The notes: a model not told the origin generated them from the sequence alone. 64,000 nt of DNA from Prescottella defluvii (GCA_029690005.1 CP121458.1:930001-994000); one strand, 5' to 3'. Counted from the first letter of the stretch, positions 18,393 through 28,189 are shown. Numbers and translations are program-made.

Positions 18393-18418
18393 GGCCCGTC
18401 CGCAGTGAGCGGACGGCC
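18393..18418. terminator. Hairpin, near copy of the 16905-16929 element
   Basis: GGCCCGTCCGC at 18393-18403 pairs with GCGGACGGCC at 18409-18418, with one bulged C. The inner bases match the 16905-16929 hairpin. Here it lies between divergent genes and just before the ABC operon, so it may insulate that operon or belong to a dispersed hairpin family. Confidence 0.45.
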
Positions 18419-18457
18419 TGGTTTCGGGTCCTTTCGCGGCTGAAGGGAGGGGCTGGA

Positions 18458-19114
18458 TTGGATTTCCAGACCTTGTGGAAGTTCGTGTCCGAGCGGCGAC
18501 AACAGCTGCTCACGGACTCGTATCTGCATGTCAGTGCCGTCGTGCAGTCGGTGGTCATCGCCGGCGTGATCGCCGTCCTGATCGGAATTGCGGTGTACCG
18601 CAGCCCCGTCGGGTCGGCCGTCGCGACGGGGCTGGCGAGCACGATCCTGACGCTGCCGTCGTTCGCCCTGCTGGGGCTGCTCATTCCGGTTCTCGGCCTG
18701 GGTGTCCCGCCCACCGTGACGGCCCTGGTGCTGTACGCGCTGCTGCCGATCATCCGGAACACGATCATCGGCCTCGCGTCGGTGAACCCGGCGATCACCG
18801 ATGCCGCGAAAGGCGTCGGCATGAGCCGCCTGCACGTGCTGGGCCGGATCGAGCTGCCGCTGGCCTGGCCGTCGATCCTGGCCGGCATCCGGGTGAGCAC
18901 CCAGATGCTAATGGGCATCCTCGCGATCGCCGCGTACGCGAAGGGACCCGGCCTGGGCAACCTGATCTTCTCCGGGCTCTCCCGCGTGGGCAGCCCCACG
19001 GCCGTGCCGCAGGCGCTCACCGGCACCGTTCTCATCGTCATCCTTGCGCTCGTCCTCGACGGACTGCTGGTCCTCCTCGGGCGCCTCACCACCTCCAGGG
19101 GGATCCGTGACTGA
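18458..19114 (+). CDS. Osmoprotectant ABC transporter permease (OpuC/ProW type)
   Basis: 218 residues with five to six membrane helices and the permease EAA-like loop (ITDAAKGVGMSRLHVLGRIELPLAWP) that contacts the ATPase. Family: glycine betaine/carnitine/choline permeases of the ProU/OpuC group, in the cytoplasmic membrane. Start is a TTG at 18458 after GGGAGGGG, giving MDFQTLWKFVSERRQQLL. It opens a four-gene operon (permease, ATPase, permease, binding protein) and overlaps the ATPase start by 8 bases. Expression in such operons normally rises with osmotic stress; no specific element is visible apart from the hairpin at 18393. Confidence 0.87.
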   Translation: MDFQTLWKFVSERRQQLLTDSYLHVSAVVQSVVIAGVIAVLIGIAVYRSPVGSAVATGLASTILTLPSFALLGLLIPVLGLGVPPTVTALVLYALLPIIRNTIIGLASVNPAITDAAKGVGMSRLHVLGRIELPLAWPSILAGIRVSTQMLMGILAIAAYAKGPGLGNLIFSGLSRVGSPTAVPQALTGTVLIVILALVLDGLLVLLGRLTTSRGIRD

Positions 19115-20524
19115 CCTGCTACCCGCCGACGAACGCACCGGAAATGGCGTCGAGATCGTGCTCGACGACGTCGTCAAGCAGTACCCCGGGCAGGCCGAGG
19201 CCGCCGTCGATCACGTGTCGATGACCATTCCCGCAGGTGAGACGGTCGTGTTCGTCGGGCCGTCCGGCTGCGGCAAGACCACGACGATGCGCATGATCAA
19301 CCGCCTCATCGAGCCGACGTCGGGGAAGATCACGATCGCCGGGCGCGACACCCATTCGATCGACCCCGACCGGCTGCGTCGCGGCATCGGCTACTCGATC
19401 CAGCAGGCCGGTCTCTTCCCGCATCTCACCGTCGCCAAGAACGTCGCGACGGTGCCGGGCCTGGTGGGGTGGGACAGGAAGCGGACCTCCGAGCGGGTCG
19501 ACGAGATGCTCGACCTCGTCGGTCTGGACCCGACACCTACCGCGGCCGCTACCCGCGTCAGTTGTCGGGTGGTCAGCAGCAGCGTGTCGGAGTGGCACGG
19601 GCACTCGCCGCGGATCCGCCGGTGCTGCTCATGGACGAGCCGTTCGGCGCGGTGGACCCCATCACCCGCGGTTCGTTGCAGGACGAGTTGATGCGGCTGC
19701 AGTCCGAACTCGGCAAGACGATCGTGTTCGTCACCCACGACTTCAACGAGGCGGTCAAGCTCGGCGACCGGATCGCGGTGCTGGGCAGTCAGTCCCACAT
19801 CATGCAGTACGACACCCCGGAGGCGATCCTGGCGAATCCCGCCAACGACATGGTCGCCGGCTTCATCGGCGCCGACGCCTCGCTCAAACAGCTGACGCTG
19901 GCCCGGGTGGGTGACATCGAGTTGGCGCAGTGCCCCACCGCGTATCGGGACGGCTCGGTACTCGACCTGCGCCGTGAACTCGCCGAGCAGGACGCACACT
20001 GGGGCCTGATCCTCGACCAGGACGATCGGCCGCTGCGCTGGGTCGCGCCCGAGCACCTGGCGTCGGCGGGATCGCTCGAGGACGTCGGCGATCCGGTCGG
20101 CGAGAACGTCTCGGCGACGTCGACGCTGCAGGACGCGCTCGAGGCGCTGCTGGTGCAGGCGAGTGCGTCGGCGGCCGTGACCGGTCGACGCGGCGAGTAC
20201 GTCGGAATCGTCAGGATCGATACCCTCGTCCACACACTCCAGGAGGTCCGCGAGGAGCACGCCGACGATCACGCCGTGGAAGCTCCCCAGGGCGACGTCG
20301 TCGAGGAACCGTCGAAACGACGACGTCGACAGCGACGTCGACAGCGACGTCGACAGCGACGCCGGCAGCGCAGCAGGCGGAAAGACGGGCGGAACACCTG
20401 CGGCTGCTCGTGCAGCCCGCGCTGGTGCTCCTGCTGGTCGGTGGTGTGCTGGGCTGGGCGTTCACTCGGGAGCTCACCGCGACCCAGAAGGCGAGCATCA
20501 ACGTCGGCAACATCGCGACGCTGA
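19107..20524 (+). CDS. proV: Osmoprotectant ABC transporter ATP-binding protein, frameshifted, true end uncertain
   Basis: ATPase of the betaine-type importer. Walker A is [10 protein letters not shown] near residue 52, the Q-loop is [10 protein letters not shown], the signature is LSGGQQQRV and Walker B is [12 protein letters not shown] with the H-loop VTHDFNEA. A frame break lies near 19530-19545 between Walker A and the signature. The C-terminal part ([13 protein letters not shown] to [17 protein letters not shown]) resembles a CBS pair that senses ionic strength in OpuA. The natural end should be near 20275. In this sequence the frame runs on through a 12-base repeat to a stop at 20524, overlapping the next permease, so another indel near 20320 is likely. 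Start GTG 19107. Confidence 0.8.
20321..20368 (+). repeat. 12-base tandem repeat at the ATPase-permease junction
   Basis: Unit CGACGTCGACAG occurs three times exactly (20321-20356) and once with two changes (20357-20368). In the permease frame it encodes Thr-Ser-Thr-Ala repeats, a flexible N-terminal extension; in the ATPase frame it gives Arg/Gln repeats. Copy number may vary, and misreading here may explain the fused frames. Confidence 0.85.
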
Positions 20525-21114
20525 CGTGGCAGCACGTGCTCATCACGGTCGTCGTGGTCCTCATCGTGCTGGTGCTCGCCGTGCCGCTCGGCACGTTGCT
20601 GACCCGTCCCGGATTCACCTTTCTGGCACCGATTTTCGTCGGAATCGCGAATGTCGGCGCCGCCGCGCCGGCGATCGGCCTGCTGGTGTTGTTCTACCTC
20701 GCGACCCGGACGACGGGATTCTGGATCGGCGTGCTGCCGATCGCGTTCTACTCGCTGTTGCCGGTGCTGCGGAACACGATCCTGGGCTACCAGGAGGTCG
20801 ATCCCACGCTCGTCGACGCCGGTCGTGGACAGGGGATGTCCGCACTGACGGTGCTGCGCCGGGTGGAGTTCCCGCTTGCCGTGCCGTACATCCTGGCGGG
20901 ACTGCGCACCTCGCTCGTGCTCGCCGTCGGCACGGCGACGCTCTGCTTCCTGGTGAGCGCGGGTGGGCTCGGCATCCTCATCGACACCGGATACAAGCTG
21001 CGCGACAACGTCACCCTCGTCGTCGGCGCGGTCCTGGCCGTCGCGCTCGCGCTGCTGGTCGACTGGATGGGTGCGCTCGCGGAAACCTACCTGGGGCCGA
21101 AGGGACTGCGCTGA
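20410..21114 (+). CDS. Second osmoprotectant ABC permease
   Basis: About 234 residues from GTG 20410, with membrane helices ([34 protein letters not shown] and others) and the coupling loop [20 protein letters not shown]. It pairs with the permease at 18458 to form the membrane pore, as in OpuC/ProWZ systems. The start is uncertain: the same frame is open upstream and would add a Thr/Ser/Ala-repeat tail from the 12-base repeat, possibly beginning at a GTG near 20276 if one indel is corrected. It is followed immediately by the binding protein gene. Confidence 0.83.
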   Translation: MQPALVLLLVGGVLGWAFTRELTATQKASINVGNIATLTWQHVLITVVVVLIVLVLAVPLGTLLTRPGFTFLAPIFVGIANVGAAAPAIGLLVLFYLATRTTGFWIGVLPIAFYSLLPVLRNTILGYQEVDPTLVDAGRGQGMSALTVLRRVEFPLAVPYILAGLRTSLVLAVGTATLCFLVSAGGLGILIDTGYKLRDNVTLVVGAVLAVALALLVDWMGALAETYLGPKGLR

Positions 21115-21115
21115 C

Positions 21116-22102
21116 ATGAAGACGAAACGGCACGTGCTCGCGGGTGGTGCGCTCGCGCTCGCCGCGACTCTGCTGGTCGGGTGCGGTCTCGAATCCGGTG
21201 GTGCCGTCCCGCTGAAGGTGGGGCCCGGCAGCATCCAACCCGTATCCGAACTCGAGGGTGTCCGGATCACGGTCGGTTCCAAGGACTTCACCGAGCAGGT
21301 CATCCTCGGCTACATCATCGAGTTCGCGTTGTCCGCCGCCGGTGCCGACGTCCGGGACCTCACCAACATCCAGGGCTCCAACAGCACTCGTGACGCACAG
21401 TTGAACGGGCAGATCGACGTGAGCTACGAGTACACCGGTACGGGCTGGATCAACTATCTCGGTCACGAGCACCCGATCCCCGATTCGCAGGCCCAGTTCG
21501 AGGCGGTCCGCGACGAGGATCTCGAACGCAACGGCATGGTGTGGACCGATCCGGCGCCGATGAACAACACGTACGCGCTGGCCACCAGCCAGACGACCGC
21601 GGCCGAGACCGGGGTGCGCACTCTCTCGGACTACGCCGCACTGGTGGAGCGGGATCCGGGTGCGGCGGTGACCTGCGTCGAGACCGAGTTCAACGTCCGG
21701 CAGGACGGATTCCCCGGCATGGCCGCGGCCTACGGGTTCGACCCGGGCCGCGTCGAACGCCGAATCCTGCAGACCGGCATCATCTATCAGGCCACGGCCG
21801 ACGGTAGCCAGTGCAAGTTCGGTGAGGTGTTCACCACCGACGGGCGGATCGCGGCGCTGGACCTGGTGGTGCTCGAGGACGACCGTCAGTTCTTCCCGAA
21901 GTACAACCCGGCCCTGACGATGCGTGAGGACTTCGCGAAGGCCCACCCGCAGGTCGCCGAGGTCATGGCGCCGATCTCGGCGATGCTGACGAACGAGGCG
22001 ATCACCGAACTGAACCGCCAGGTGGACGTCGACGGCAAGGATCCCGCGGCGGTGGCGCGGCAATGGCTGGTCGATCAAGGGTTCGTCACGGCCGAGACGT
22101 GA
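21116..22102 (+). CDS. proX: Osmoprotectant-binding lipoprotein (OpuC/ProX type)
   Basis: 329 residues. The signal peptide ends in a lipobox (LLVGC, Cys near residue 23), so it is anchored outside the membrane. The mature domain has the glycine-betaine-binding pattern: ITVGSKDFTEQVILGYI, NIQGSNSTRDAQLNGQIDV, YEYTGTGWINYL and FPKYNPALTMRE, typical of the QAT/OpuAC family that cages quaternary amines with aromatic residues. It sits one base after the second permease stop and completes the importer. The exact ligand (betaine, choline or carnitine) cannot be told. Confidence 0.87.
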   Translation: MKTKRHVLAGGALALAATLLVGCGLESGGAVPLKVGPGSIQPVSELEGVRITVGSKDFTEQVILGYIIEFALSAAGADVRDLTNIQGSNSTRDAQLNGQIDVSYEYTGTGWINYLGHEHPIPDSQAQFEAVRDEDLERNGMVWTDPAPMNNTYALATSQTTAAETGVRTLSDYAALVERDPGAAVTCVETEFNVRQDGFPGMAAAYGFDPGRVERRILQTGIIYQATADGSQCKFGEVFTTDGRIAALDLVVLEDDRQFFPKYNPALTMREDFAKAHPQVAEVMAPISAMLTNEAITELNRQVDVDGKDPAAVARQWLVDQGFVTAET

Positions 22103-22119
22103 GACCCGACCCGCGTCCC

Positions 22120-22972
22120 TCAGCGTCCGGCGGCGACGCCGTCGCGCACCCGGGGAAGATCTCCTCCGCGAGGTAGGTCAGTGACTCCTCGGTGGGGTGC
22201 CCGCCGAGGACGAAGGTGTCGATGCCGTGGTCGAGCGCGAAGGAGGTCAGGCGCCTCGGGAGGTCCTCGAGGGGGATGTCGCCGCCGACGTTGAGGACCC
22301 GCCGGATGCTCGCCGGGTCCCGGCCCGCCGCGGTGGCGGCGTCGTCGATTGTCGCGCTGGCCGTGGCGATTCCGGCGTCGTCGATGTAGCCGAGCGTAGG
22401 CAGCCAGCCGTCGCCGATCTCGCCGATCAAACGGAGCATGCGGGGTTTGTAGCCGCCGATCCAGACGCCCATCGGGTGGGCGGGAACGGGTCCCGGGTGC
22501 AACCCGTCCACGGAGTAGAAGTCGCCGTCGAATCGGATCGACCGCTCGCCACTCCACATCAGCCGGATCACCGAGACGGCTTCCCGCAGTGCCCGCACGG
22601 ACTCGCCGGGGGAGCGGCGCGGGCCGCCCATTGCGGCGATCCCGTCCCAGAACGCACCCGTGCCCAGCCCCAGTTCGACGCGGCCGCCGGAGAGGAGATC
22701 GAGGCTGGCCGCCGCCTTCGCGAGCACCGCCGGCGGGCGCGGGGCAGGCTCGCGACATCGGGAAACACGGACAGTTGATCGGTGCGGGCGGCGATCGCGG
22801 ACAGCAGCGTCCAGGCGTCGAGGAATTCCCGCTGGTACGGGTGGTCCTGGATGCCGACGAAATCGAAGCCGGCTCGGTCGAGGACGGCGGCGGTGTCGAG
22901 CGCGGCCCGGGGCATGTGCGCGTCCGGGATCAGGAACCAGCCGAAGCGGATCTCGTTGCCGTAGTCGGGCAT
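22120..22972 (-). CDS. LLM-class (F420-type) oxidoreductase, two frameshifts
   Basis: About 284 residues. Luciferase-like monooxygenase fold, probably using F420 or FMN. N-terminus: IRFGWFLIPDAH, then FDFVGIQDHPYQREFLDAWTLL. Mid-protein: VLAKAAASLDLLSGGRVELG and LGTGAFWDGIAAMGG; later VWIGGYKPRMLRLIGEIGDGW. One frame break is near 22740-22750 and another near 22140, where a C4 run should probably be C5 so that the end reads RVRDGVAAGR with TGA 22120-22122. It is divergent from the HTH-ClpN gene. Substrate unknown; LLM enzymes are abundant in Rhodococcus and Mycobacterium. Confidence 0.78.
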
Positions 22973-23053
22973 TGCGGACTCCTTCGCGGTGTCGGAGGCC
23001 CCTCTCCCAACCTTAGGGTGAGGCGGACCCGCCCGTACGCTGAATGCAATCGA

Positions 23054-23098
23054 CAACCTGGGGTTGACGCTCCCGGATCGTCAACCTACGGTTGTCGT
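23054..23098 (+). promoter_or_regulatory. Leaderless promoter with paired CAACC-N3-GGTTG operators
   Basis: A -35 hexamer TTGACG (23064-23069) and -10 TACGGT (23087-23092) are 17 bases apart and place transcription start at or next to ATG 23099; no ribosome binding site is present, so the mRNA is probably leaderless. CAACC-TGG-GGTTG (23054-23066) covers the -35 and CAACC-TAC-GGTTG (23082-23094) covers the -10. Centre spacing is 28 bases, close to three helical turns, suited to cooperative repression. Confidence 0.65.
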
Positions 23099-23840
23099 AT
23101 GACGAATCCCGTGCCCATGACGAATCCCGTCCGCCTCGACGACCTGATCGACGCGATCAAGAAGGTCCATACCGACGCGCTCGAACAACTGACCGATGCG
23201 GTGCTGACCGCCGAACACCTCGGCGACATCGCCGACCACCTGATCGGGCACTTCGTGGACCAGGCGCGACGCTCCGGCGCGTCGTGGACCGATATCGGTC
23301 GCAGCATGGGCGTCACGAAGCAGGCGGCCCAGAAGCGGTTCGTGCCCAAGGGGCCGGGGAGCCGTCCGACCTCGACGCTGATCAGGGCTTCAGCAGGTTC
23401 ACGCCGCGCGCACGCAATGCGGTGATGGCCGCGCAGAACGCCGCCCGGGCCGCCGGCAACGACCAGATCGTGCCCGAGCACCTGGTCCTCGGGCTGCTCG
23501 CGGACCCGGAGGCGCTCGCGGTGAAAATGCTTGCGGCGCAGGATCTGGACGTCGACACGGTGCGGCGGGCCGTGCTCACGGTGCTGCCGCCGAAGGTCGA
23601 TCAGCTGCCCGACCTCATTCCGTTCGACGCCGGCGCCCGTAAGGTCCTCGAGCTGACGTTCCGTGAAGCACTCCGGCTGGGGCACGACTACATCGGCACC
23701 GAGCACATGCTGCTGGCGCTGCTCGAGCAGGAACACGGAGCGGGGGTCTCTCCGAACTCGGTTTCGACAAGTCGGCCGCCGACAAGTATGTCGTCGACAC
23801 CCTCGCCGTGTTCCTGGCCGCTCAGCAGCAGGAGAAGTAG
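23099..23840 (+). CDS. HTH plus Clp N-terminal-domain protein, two frameshifts
   Basis: About 246 residues. Residues ~55-85 form a sigma-like HTH (SGASWTDIGRSMGVTKQAAQ). The rest is a Clp_N double repeat: FTPRARNAVMAAQNAARA, VPEHLVLGLLADPEALA, then VLELTFREALRLGHDYIGTE and HMLLALLEQE, as in ClpA/ClpC substrate-adaptor domains, but with no AAA ATPase. Frame breaks are near 23365 and at a G5 run near 23745; correcting them gives the end GFDKSAADKYVVDTLAVFLA and TAG 23838-23840. It may couple DNA binding to protein quality control and may repress its own leaderless promoter. Function is inferred from domains. Confidence 0.75.
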
Positions 23841-23853
23841 TACTCCGCCAGGG

Positions 23854-24972
23854 TCATTGGGCGAACCGCAGGATCGCCGCGGCCGGGACCTCGTCCGGTA
23901 CGTCGCCGGAGCGGAGGGCGAGGACCTTCGCCCCGGTCAGCAGCGCCCGCCGGGCGATCTCGTCCACCACACCGTACGAGTGGTTGCCGTCGAGCTCGGC
24001 GAGCTCGACCGTTCCGCTGTCGGGGTCGATCGTGCCGGGCACGATGCCCTCGATGTCGACCATCAGCGTCTCGATCCGGCCGAACGTCGCCGACCGGGCC
24101 ACGTCGGAGATCTCGACCTGTGCCCGTCCCTTGGAACGCAGCTCGTCGAACTGCTTGCGGGTCTCGGCGATCTGCTGGGCGTAGTAGCTGTCGAGCACCC
24201 TTCGGCTGGTCTCGGCGATCTGACCGTCGGTCATCTCCTCCGGGTTGCCGGGAATCCCCTCGTCGAGCAGCTTGTGGTAGTTGTTCACCGCGCGATACTG
24301 CGAGGCGGTCGGTTCCGCGGCCGCGAGGATCAGGGGAATGTCGCGGCCGGTCAGCACGCTCCGGAGCGCGTGGTCGATCGCGCGCACGTACTCGTGGACG
24401 CGGAGCTTGCGGCCCTCGTCGCCCTGTACCCGACCGTGCACCCGGCCCGGCGCGGTGCGCCCGAGCGACGACACCCCCGCGTAGCTGGCGGCATCCGAGG
24501 GCAGGCCGGGAACGTCGACCTTCGTCGGCGGCTGATCGGCGGTGACCTCGATCATGCGCACGGAGCCCTCGGCGAGGGCCAGCACGAAGGCGGTCTGCGG
24601 GAAGGTCACCGTCCGTAACAGCGGCTTGATGTAGAAGCGGTCGCTGACGATGCCGACCGATCCGAGTCGATTGGGTAGCCGATAGCGTCGCAGCCGGTCC
24701 GGGGTGGCGAGTACGACGAGGGAGCGTGCCTGATAGCGCCAGAACGCCTCGTCCTCGATGAGGTCGTCGAACGCTTGCTGGAACGTTGCCCGTTCCTTGG
24801 GGTCGCCCACCTCTTCGAGCGCGGACTTGACCTGGTTCGTGAACTCGAGTCGGCTCTTACCCGGATCCTGGATGTCGTCCTCGGTGGGCGTGTAGAGCGA
24901 GATGCAGGTCGGACCCTCCACCCCGGCGAGCCGTCGGATCTCGGCATGACTCGGAATATCGCTGTAGAGCAT
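23854..24972 (-). CDS. baeRF family (release-factor-like) protein
   Basis: 372 residues, cytoplasmic. Opens MLYSDIPSHAEIRRLAGVEG with CISLYTPTED, a pattern of the actinobacterial baeRF proteins, bacterial relatives of the eRF1 peptidyl-hydrolase domain described in silico. Further landmarks: FVLALAEGSVRMIEV, RAIDHALRSVLTGRDIPLIL and LDGNHSYGVVDEIARRALL. The GGQ loop needed for eRF1-type hydrolysis is not present. It ends 13 bases from the convergent HTH-ClpN gene. The family call is from memory of the fold pattern; a role in ribosome rescue is only a family-level suggestion. Confidence 0.65.
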   Translation of the reverse strand: MLYSDIPSHAEIRRLAGVEGPTCISLYTPTEDDIQDPGKSRLEFTNQVKSALEEVGDPKERATFQQAFDDLIEDEAFWRYQARSLVVLATPDRLRRYRLPNRLGSVGIVSDRFYIKPLLRTVTFPQTAFVLALAEGSVRMIEVTADQPPTKVDVPGLPSDAASYAGVSSLGRTAPGRVHGRVQGDEGRKLRVHEYVRAIDHALRSVLTGRDIPLILAAAEPTASQYRAVNNYHKLLDEGIPGNPEEMTDGQIAETSRRVLDSYYAQQIAETRKQFDELRSKGRAQVEISDVARSATFGRIETLMVDIEGIVPGTIDPDSGTVELAELDGNHSYGVVDEIARRALLTGAKVLALRSGDVPDEVPAAAILRFAQ

Positions 24973-25155
24973 TCCTCGACCTCCCGGTAGTTGGTCGTTT
25001 CAGCGTACCCAGGAGGACCACGTCCTGGCAGGGGTTTGTTCGCGGCCCGGGGACCTTCGACCACCCCGGTCTTCTGCCCGCTCAATGGAAGAGGTCCTGG
25101 CCCGCATCCGCGTGCGATCGGTAATGATCTGGGGCAGTTGAGACTTGGAGGAGAT

Positions 25156-25989
25156 ATGGGACAGCTCGAAGGCAGGACCGCGTTCGTGACCGGCGCGGCG
25201 CGCGGGCAGGGCCGGGCGCACGCGCTCGCCCTCGCCGCCGAGGGCGCCGACGTGTTCGGCATCGACATCTGCGCCGACGTGGCGACCGTGCCGTACCCGT
25301 TGGCGACCGTCGACGAACTCGACGAGACCCGCCGGCTGGTCGAGGCGCTCGGCGTCCGGTGCCGGACCGCGGTGGTGGACGTGCGCGACGGGACGGCGGT
25401 GGACGCGGCCGTCGCCACCGCGATCGCCGAGCTCGGCAAGATCGACATCTGCATCGCGAACGCCGGCGTGTGCGCGTTCGCGAAGACGTGGGAGCTCACC
25501 GACGAGATGTGGGACGCGATCGTCGACACCAACCTGACCGGTGTCTTCAAGACGCTGCGCGCGGTGGCGCCGCACATGATCGAGCGGGGGTACGGACGTA
25601 TCGTCGCGACGTCGTCGATGGGCGGGCACATGGGCACCCCGAACCTGTCGCACTACGTGGCCGCCAAGTGGGGCGTGATCGGGCTCGTGAAGACCCTGGC
25701 TCTGGAACTCGCCCGCTACGGGATCACCGTCAACGCGGTGTGCCCGGGCTCGGTCGACACCCCGATGGTCCACAACGAGGCGTTCTACGGACTCTTCGCT
25801 CCGGACATCGAGCACCCGACCAAGGAGACCGTCGAATCGCGGTACGCCTCGATCACGCCGATGCGGGTGCCGTGGATGGCCCCGGAGGACATCTCGCACG
25901 CGGTCCTCTATCTGGTGTCGGAGCAGGCGCGCTACGTCACCGGGACGTCGCTGGACGTCAGTGCCGGCAGTTCGGCGCTCATGCCCTGA
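25156..25989 (+). CDS. Mycofactocin-coupled-type SDR oxidoreductase
   Basis: 277 residues. Cofactor motif [20 protein letters not shown] followed by EGADVFGIDIC is the hallmark of SDRs with an insert that keeps NAD bound and hands electrons to mycofactocin. NAG (IANAGVCAF), the catalytic Tyr/Lys in SHYVAAKWGVIG and PGSVDTPMVHNEAF are present. ATG 25156 follows GGAGGAG. No mycofactocin biosynthesis genes lie in the window, so the electron partner is assumed to be encoded elsewhere. Substrate unknown, probably an alcohol. Confidence 0.86.
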   Translation: MGQLEGRTAFVTGAARGQGRAHALALAAEGADVFGIDICADVATVPYPLATVDELDETRRLVEALGVRCRTAVVDVRDGTAVDAAVATAIAELGKIDICIANAGVCAFAKTWELTDEMWDAIVDTNLTGVFKTLRAVAPHMIERGYGRIVATSSMGGHMGTPNLSHYVAAKWGVIGLVKTLALELARYGITVNAVCPGSVDTPMVHNEAFYGLFAPDIEHPTKETVESRYASITPMRVPWMAPEDISHAVLYLVSEQARYVTGTSLDVSAGSSALMP

Positions 25990-26099
25990 CCCCCGGGCCC
26001 GCCGCCGGTCACGCATCCGTTGATCTTGGTGTTATGTTCCCGTCGGACACGGTCGGGTTCGCGCCCGACGGATGACGATGCGTACGGATCGGGGGATCC

Positions 26100-27552
26100 A
26101 TGTCGACCAGGCTGACGGCGGTGGCGGCGGTCGCGCTGCTCGGATCTGCGGTGGTGGCGGGCACCGCGAGGGTAGCGACGGCCGAGCCGCTGCCGGGCGC
26201 CGGGCCGTGCGCGTCGGAGCTGTCGCACCACCTCGAGTCGATCATTCCCGAACGCCTCGAGGTACCGGTCCCGTATCCGGTGATCACGCAGGTGCCCTAC
26301 CCGGCCCCGGAGCAGCCGACCACGCGGATCGCGTCCGAGCCGCTGCCGGACGATCCGTGCGCCGACCCGTGCCCGGATCTGATGGACGCGGTTCCGCCGC
26401 CGTCGTCGCTGTCGACCGACCTGGGGATCCCACAGATCGGGCTCAAGCCCACGCCGTTCCACTTCGGCATCCCGATCCCCGGGCCGGACCCGACCCGCTG
26501 CCCCCGCCGCCGGATCCGGCGGACCCCGGAGTCGAGTCGGCGCCGCGCACCCCGGCCCCGCCGACGCCGCGGATCGGCACGGTGGACCGGGTCGCGAAGC
26601 TCACGGGTGCGGGCTCGGTGAACCGGACCGACAAGCGCTGGCAGGTGCAGGGCACCGACCTGGGCATCATGTGGGAGAGCGCGCCCGGACAGGTCGCGAT
26701 CGCGTTCGGCGACACCATCGGCAAGGGGTTCCACCCGCCGGGCGGTCAGGGCGACGACTGGCGCAGCAACGTCCTCGCGTTCAGCACCGACCAGGACCTG
26801 TCGGACGGAATGACTTTCGACTCGATGGTGCAGGACGGCCGGTGCCACGCCGCGGAACTCCTCAGCAGCCGCAAGATGGACAACGTCGAGATCACCACCA
26901 TCCCCACGTCGGGGTTCGCGATCGGTGACCGGCAGTACATGAGCTATATGTCCATTCGCACGTGGAACAGCATCCCCGGCACGTGGTGGACCAACCACGG
27001 CGGCATCGCCTACTCCGACGACGGCGGCTCCACGTGGGTGAAGGATCCGTACGCCCAGTGGGACAACATCTTCGGTGTCACCAACTTCCAGGTCGCGGCG
27101 ATGGTGCCGGCCGGGACTACGTGTACATGTTCGGCACCCCCAACACCCGGCTCGCTGCGGTGGGCCTGGCCCGCGTCCCCAAGGACCAGGTGCTGAACAA
27201 GTCGGCGTACCAGTACTGGCAGAACGGGAGCTGGACGCCCGTCGGCGGCTACACCGCCGCGACGCCGATCGTGCACGGCCCGGTAGCCGAACTGTCGGTG
27301 CGCTACGACGAGTCCACCGACAAGTGGCAGATGTCGTACCTGGACACCGCGAAGACGGCGATCGTTCTGCGCGAAGCGGATTCGCCGCAGGGGGAGTGGT
27401 CCGACGGTGCACCCATGGTGTCGGTGGTGGACTATCCGGAACTCTACGGCGGTTTCATTCACCCGTGGTCGCGCGACAGCGACCTGTACTTCACGATCTC
27501 GACGTGGTCGGACTACAACGTCTTCCTGATGCGCGCCCGAATCAACGAATAG
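26100..27552 (+). CDS. Secreted DUF4185 domain protein, two frameshifts
   Basis: About 483 residues. A signal peptide (MSTRLTAVAAVALLGSAVVA) is followed by a Pro-rich linker with two Cys, then a beta-propeller-like DUF4185 domain: VQGTDLGIMWESAPGQVAIA, FGDTIGKGFHPPGG, GGIAYSDDGGSTWVKDP and LSVRYDESTDKWQMSYLD. Frame breaks are near 26500 (C run in the linker) and near 27110. The fold resembles five-bladed glycosidase-like propellers, but catalytic residues are not assigned for the family. Exported or cell-wall located. Its stop overlaps the convergent hydrolase by 11 bases. Confidence 0.78.
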
Positions 27553-28189
27553 CAAACAGATCGGCGGCGGCCTCGACAGTTTGCGCGACGACGTCGGCGC
27601 GGTCGGGGTCGAGGCCGTGACGGCCGCCCTCGATCAGGATCAGCCGGTGCTGGGCCGGGATCAGGTCGAGCGCGGTGCGCATCTCGTCGGGCGTGCCGAA
27701 CGGGTCGCGGTCGCCGTGCACGAACAGCGACGGCGTCCGCAGGTCCGGTAGGTGCTCGGTGCGCTGCTTCTCCGGCTTGCCCGGCGAGTGCAGCGGATAC
27801 GACAGCAGCACCAGACCGTCCGCGACGTCGGGGCGTTCGGCGGCCAGCATCGTCGACTGGCGTCCGCCGTACGAGTGGCCGGCCAGGATCATCGGGCCGT
27901 CGGCGAGGCCACGGATCGCGTCGGCCGCGGCGACGATGCCGTCCCGGTCCTGGCCGGCGTGGGCCTGGTTGGGCGGCCCGGATGCGCGGCGCTGGCGGAA
28001 CGGCAGGTTGTAGCGCAGTACCAGCAGTCCGCGCTCGGCGAATCCGGCCGCCATGGCCTGCAACAGTTTTGCGTCGCAGTCGCCGCCGGCACCGTGCGCG
28101 AGGACCAGCTTTCCGGCCGGATCCACGTCGGGTCGGTGCAGGTAGCCTTGTACGCCGTCGGTGTCGAACGGTTCGCCAAGCGCACTCAT
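27542..28189 (-). CDS. Dienelactone-hydrolase-like alpha/beta hydrolase
   Basis: 215 residues. LVLAHGAGGDCDAKLL gives the oxyanion loop, LAGHSYGGRQSTML the nucleophile elbow, FVHGDRDPFGTPDEM the acid and GGRHGLD the His. This compact form (KANL3/Tex30-like hydrolase) has no lid domain. Start 28189 is chosen; ATG 28195 would add two residues. It is divergent from the decayed SDR-DUF2867 gene with a 21-base gap. Substrate unknown. Confidence 0.8.
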   Translation of the reverse strand: MSALGEPFDTDGVQGYLHRPDVDPAGKLVLAHGAGGDCDAKLLQAMAAGFAERGLLVLRYNLPFRQRRASGPPNQAHAGQDRDGIVAAADAIRGLADGPMILAGHSYGGRQSTMLAAERPDVADGLVLLSYPLHSPGKPEKQRTEHLPDLRTPSLFVHGDRDPFGTPDEMRTALDLIPAQHRLILIEGGRHGLDPDRADVVAQTVEAAADLFAIR

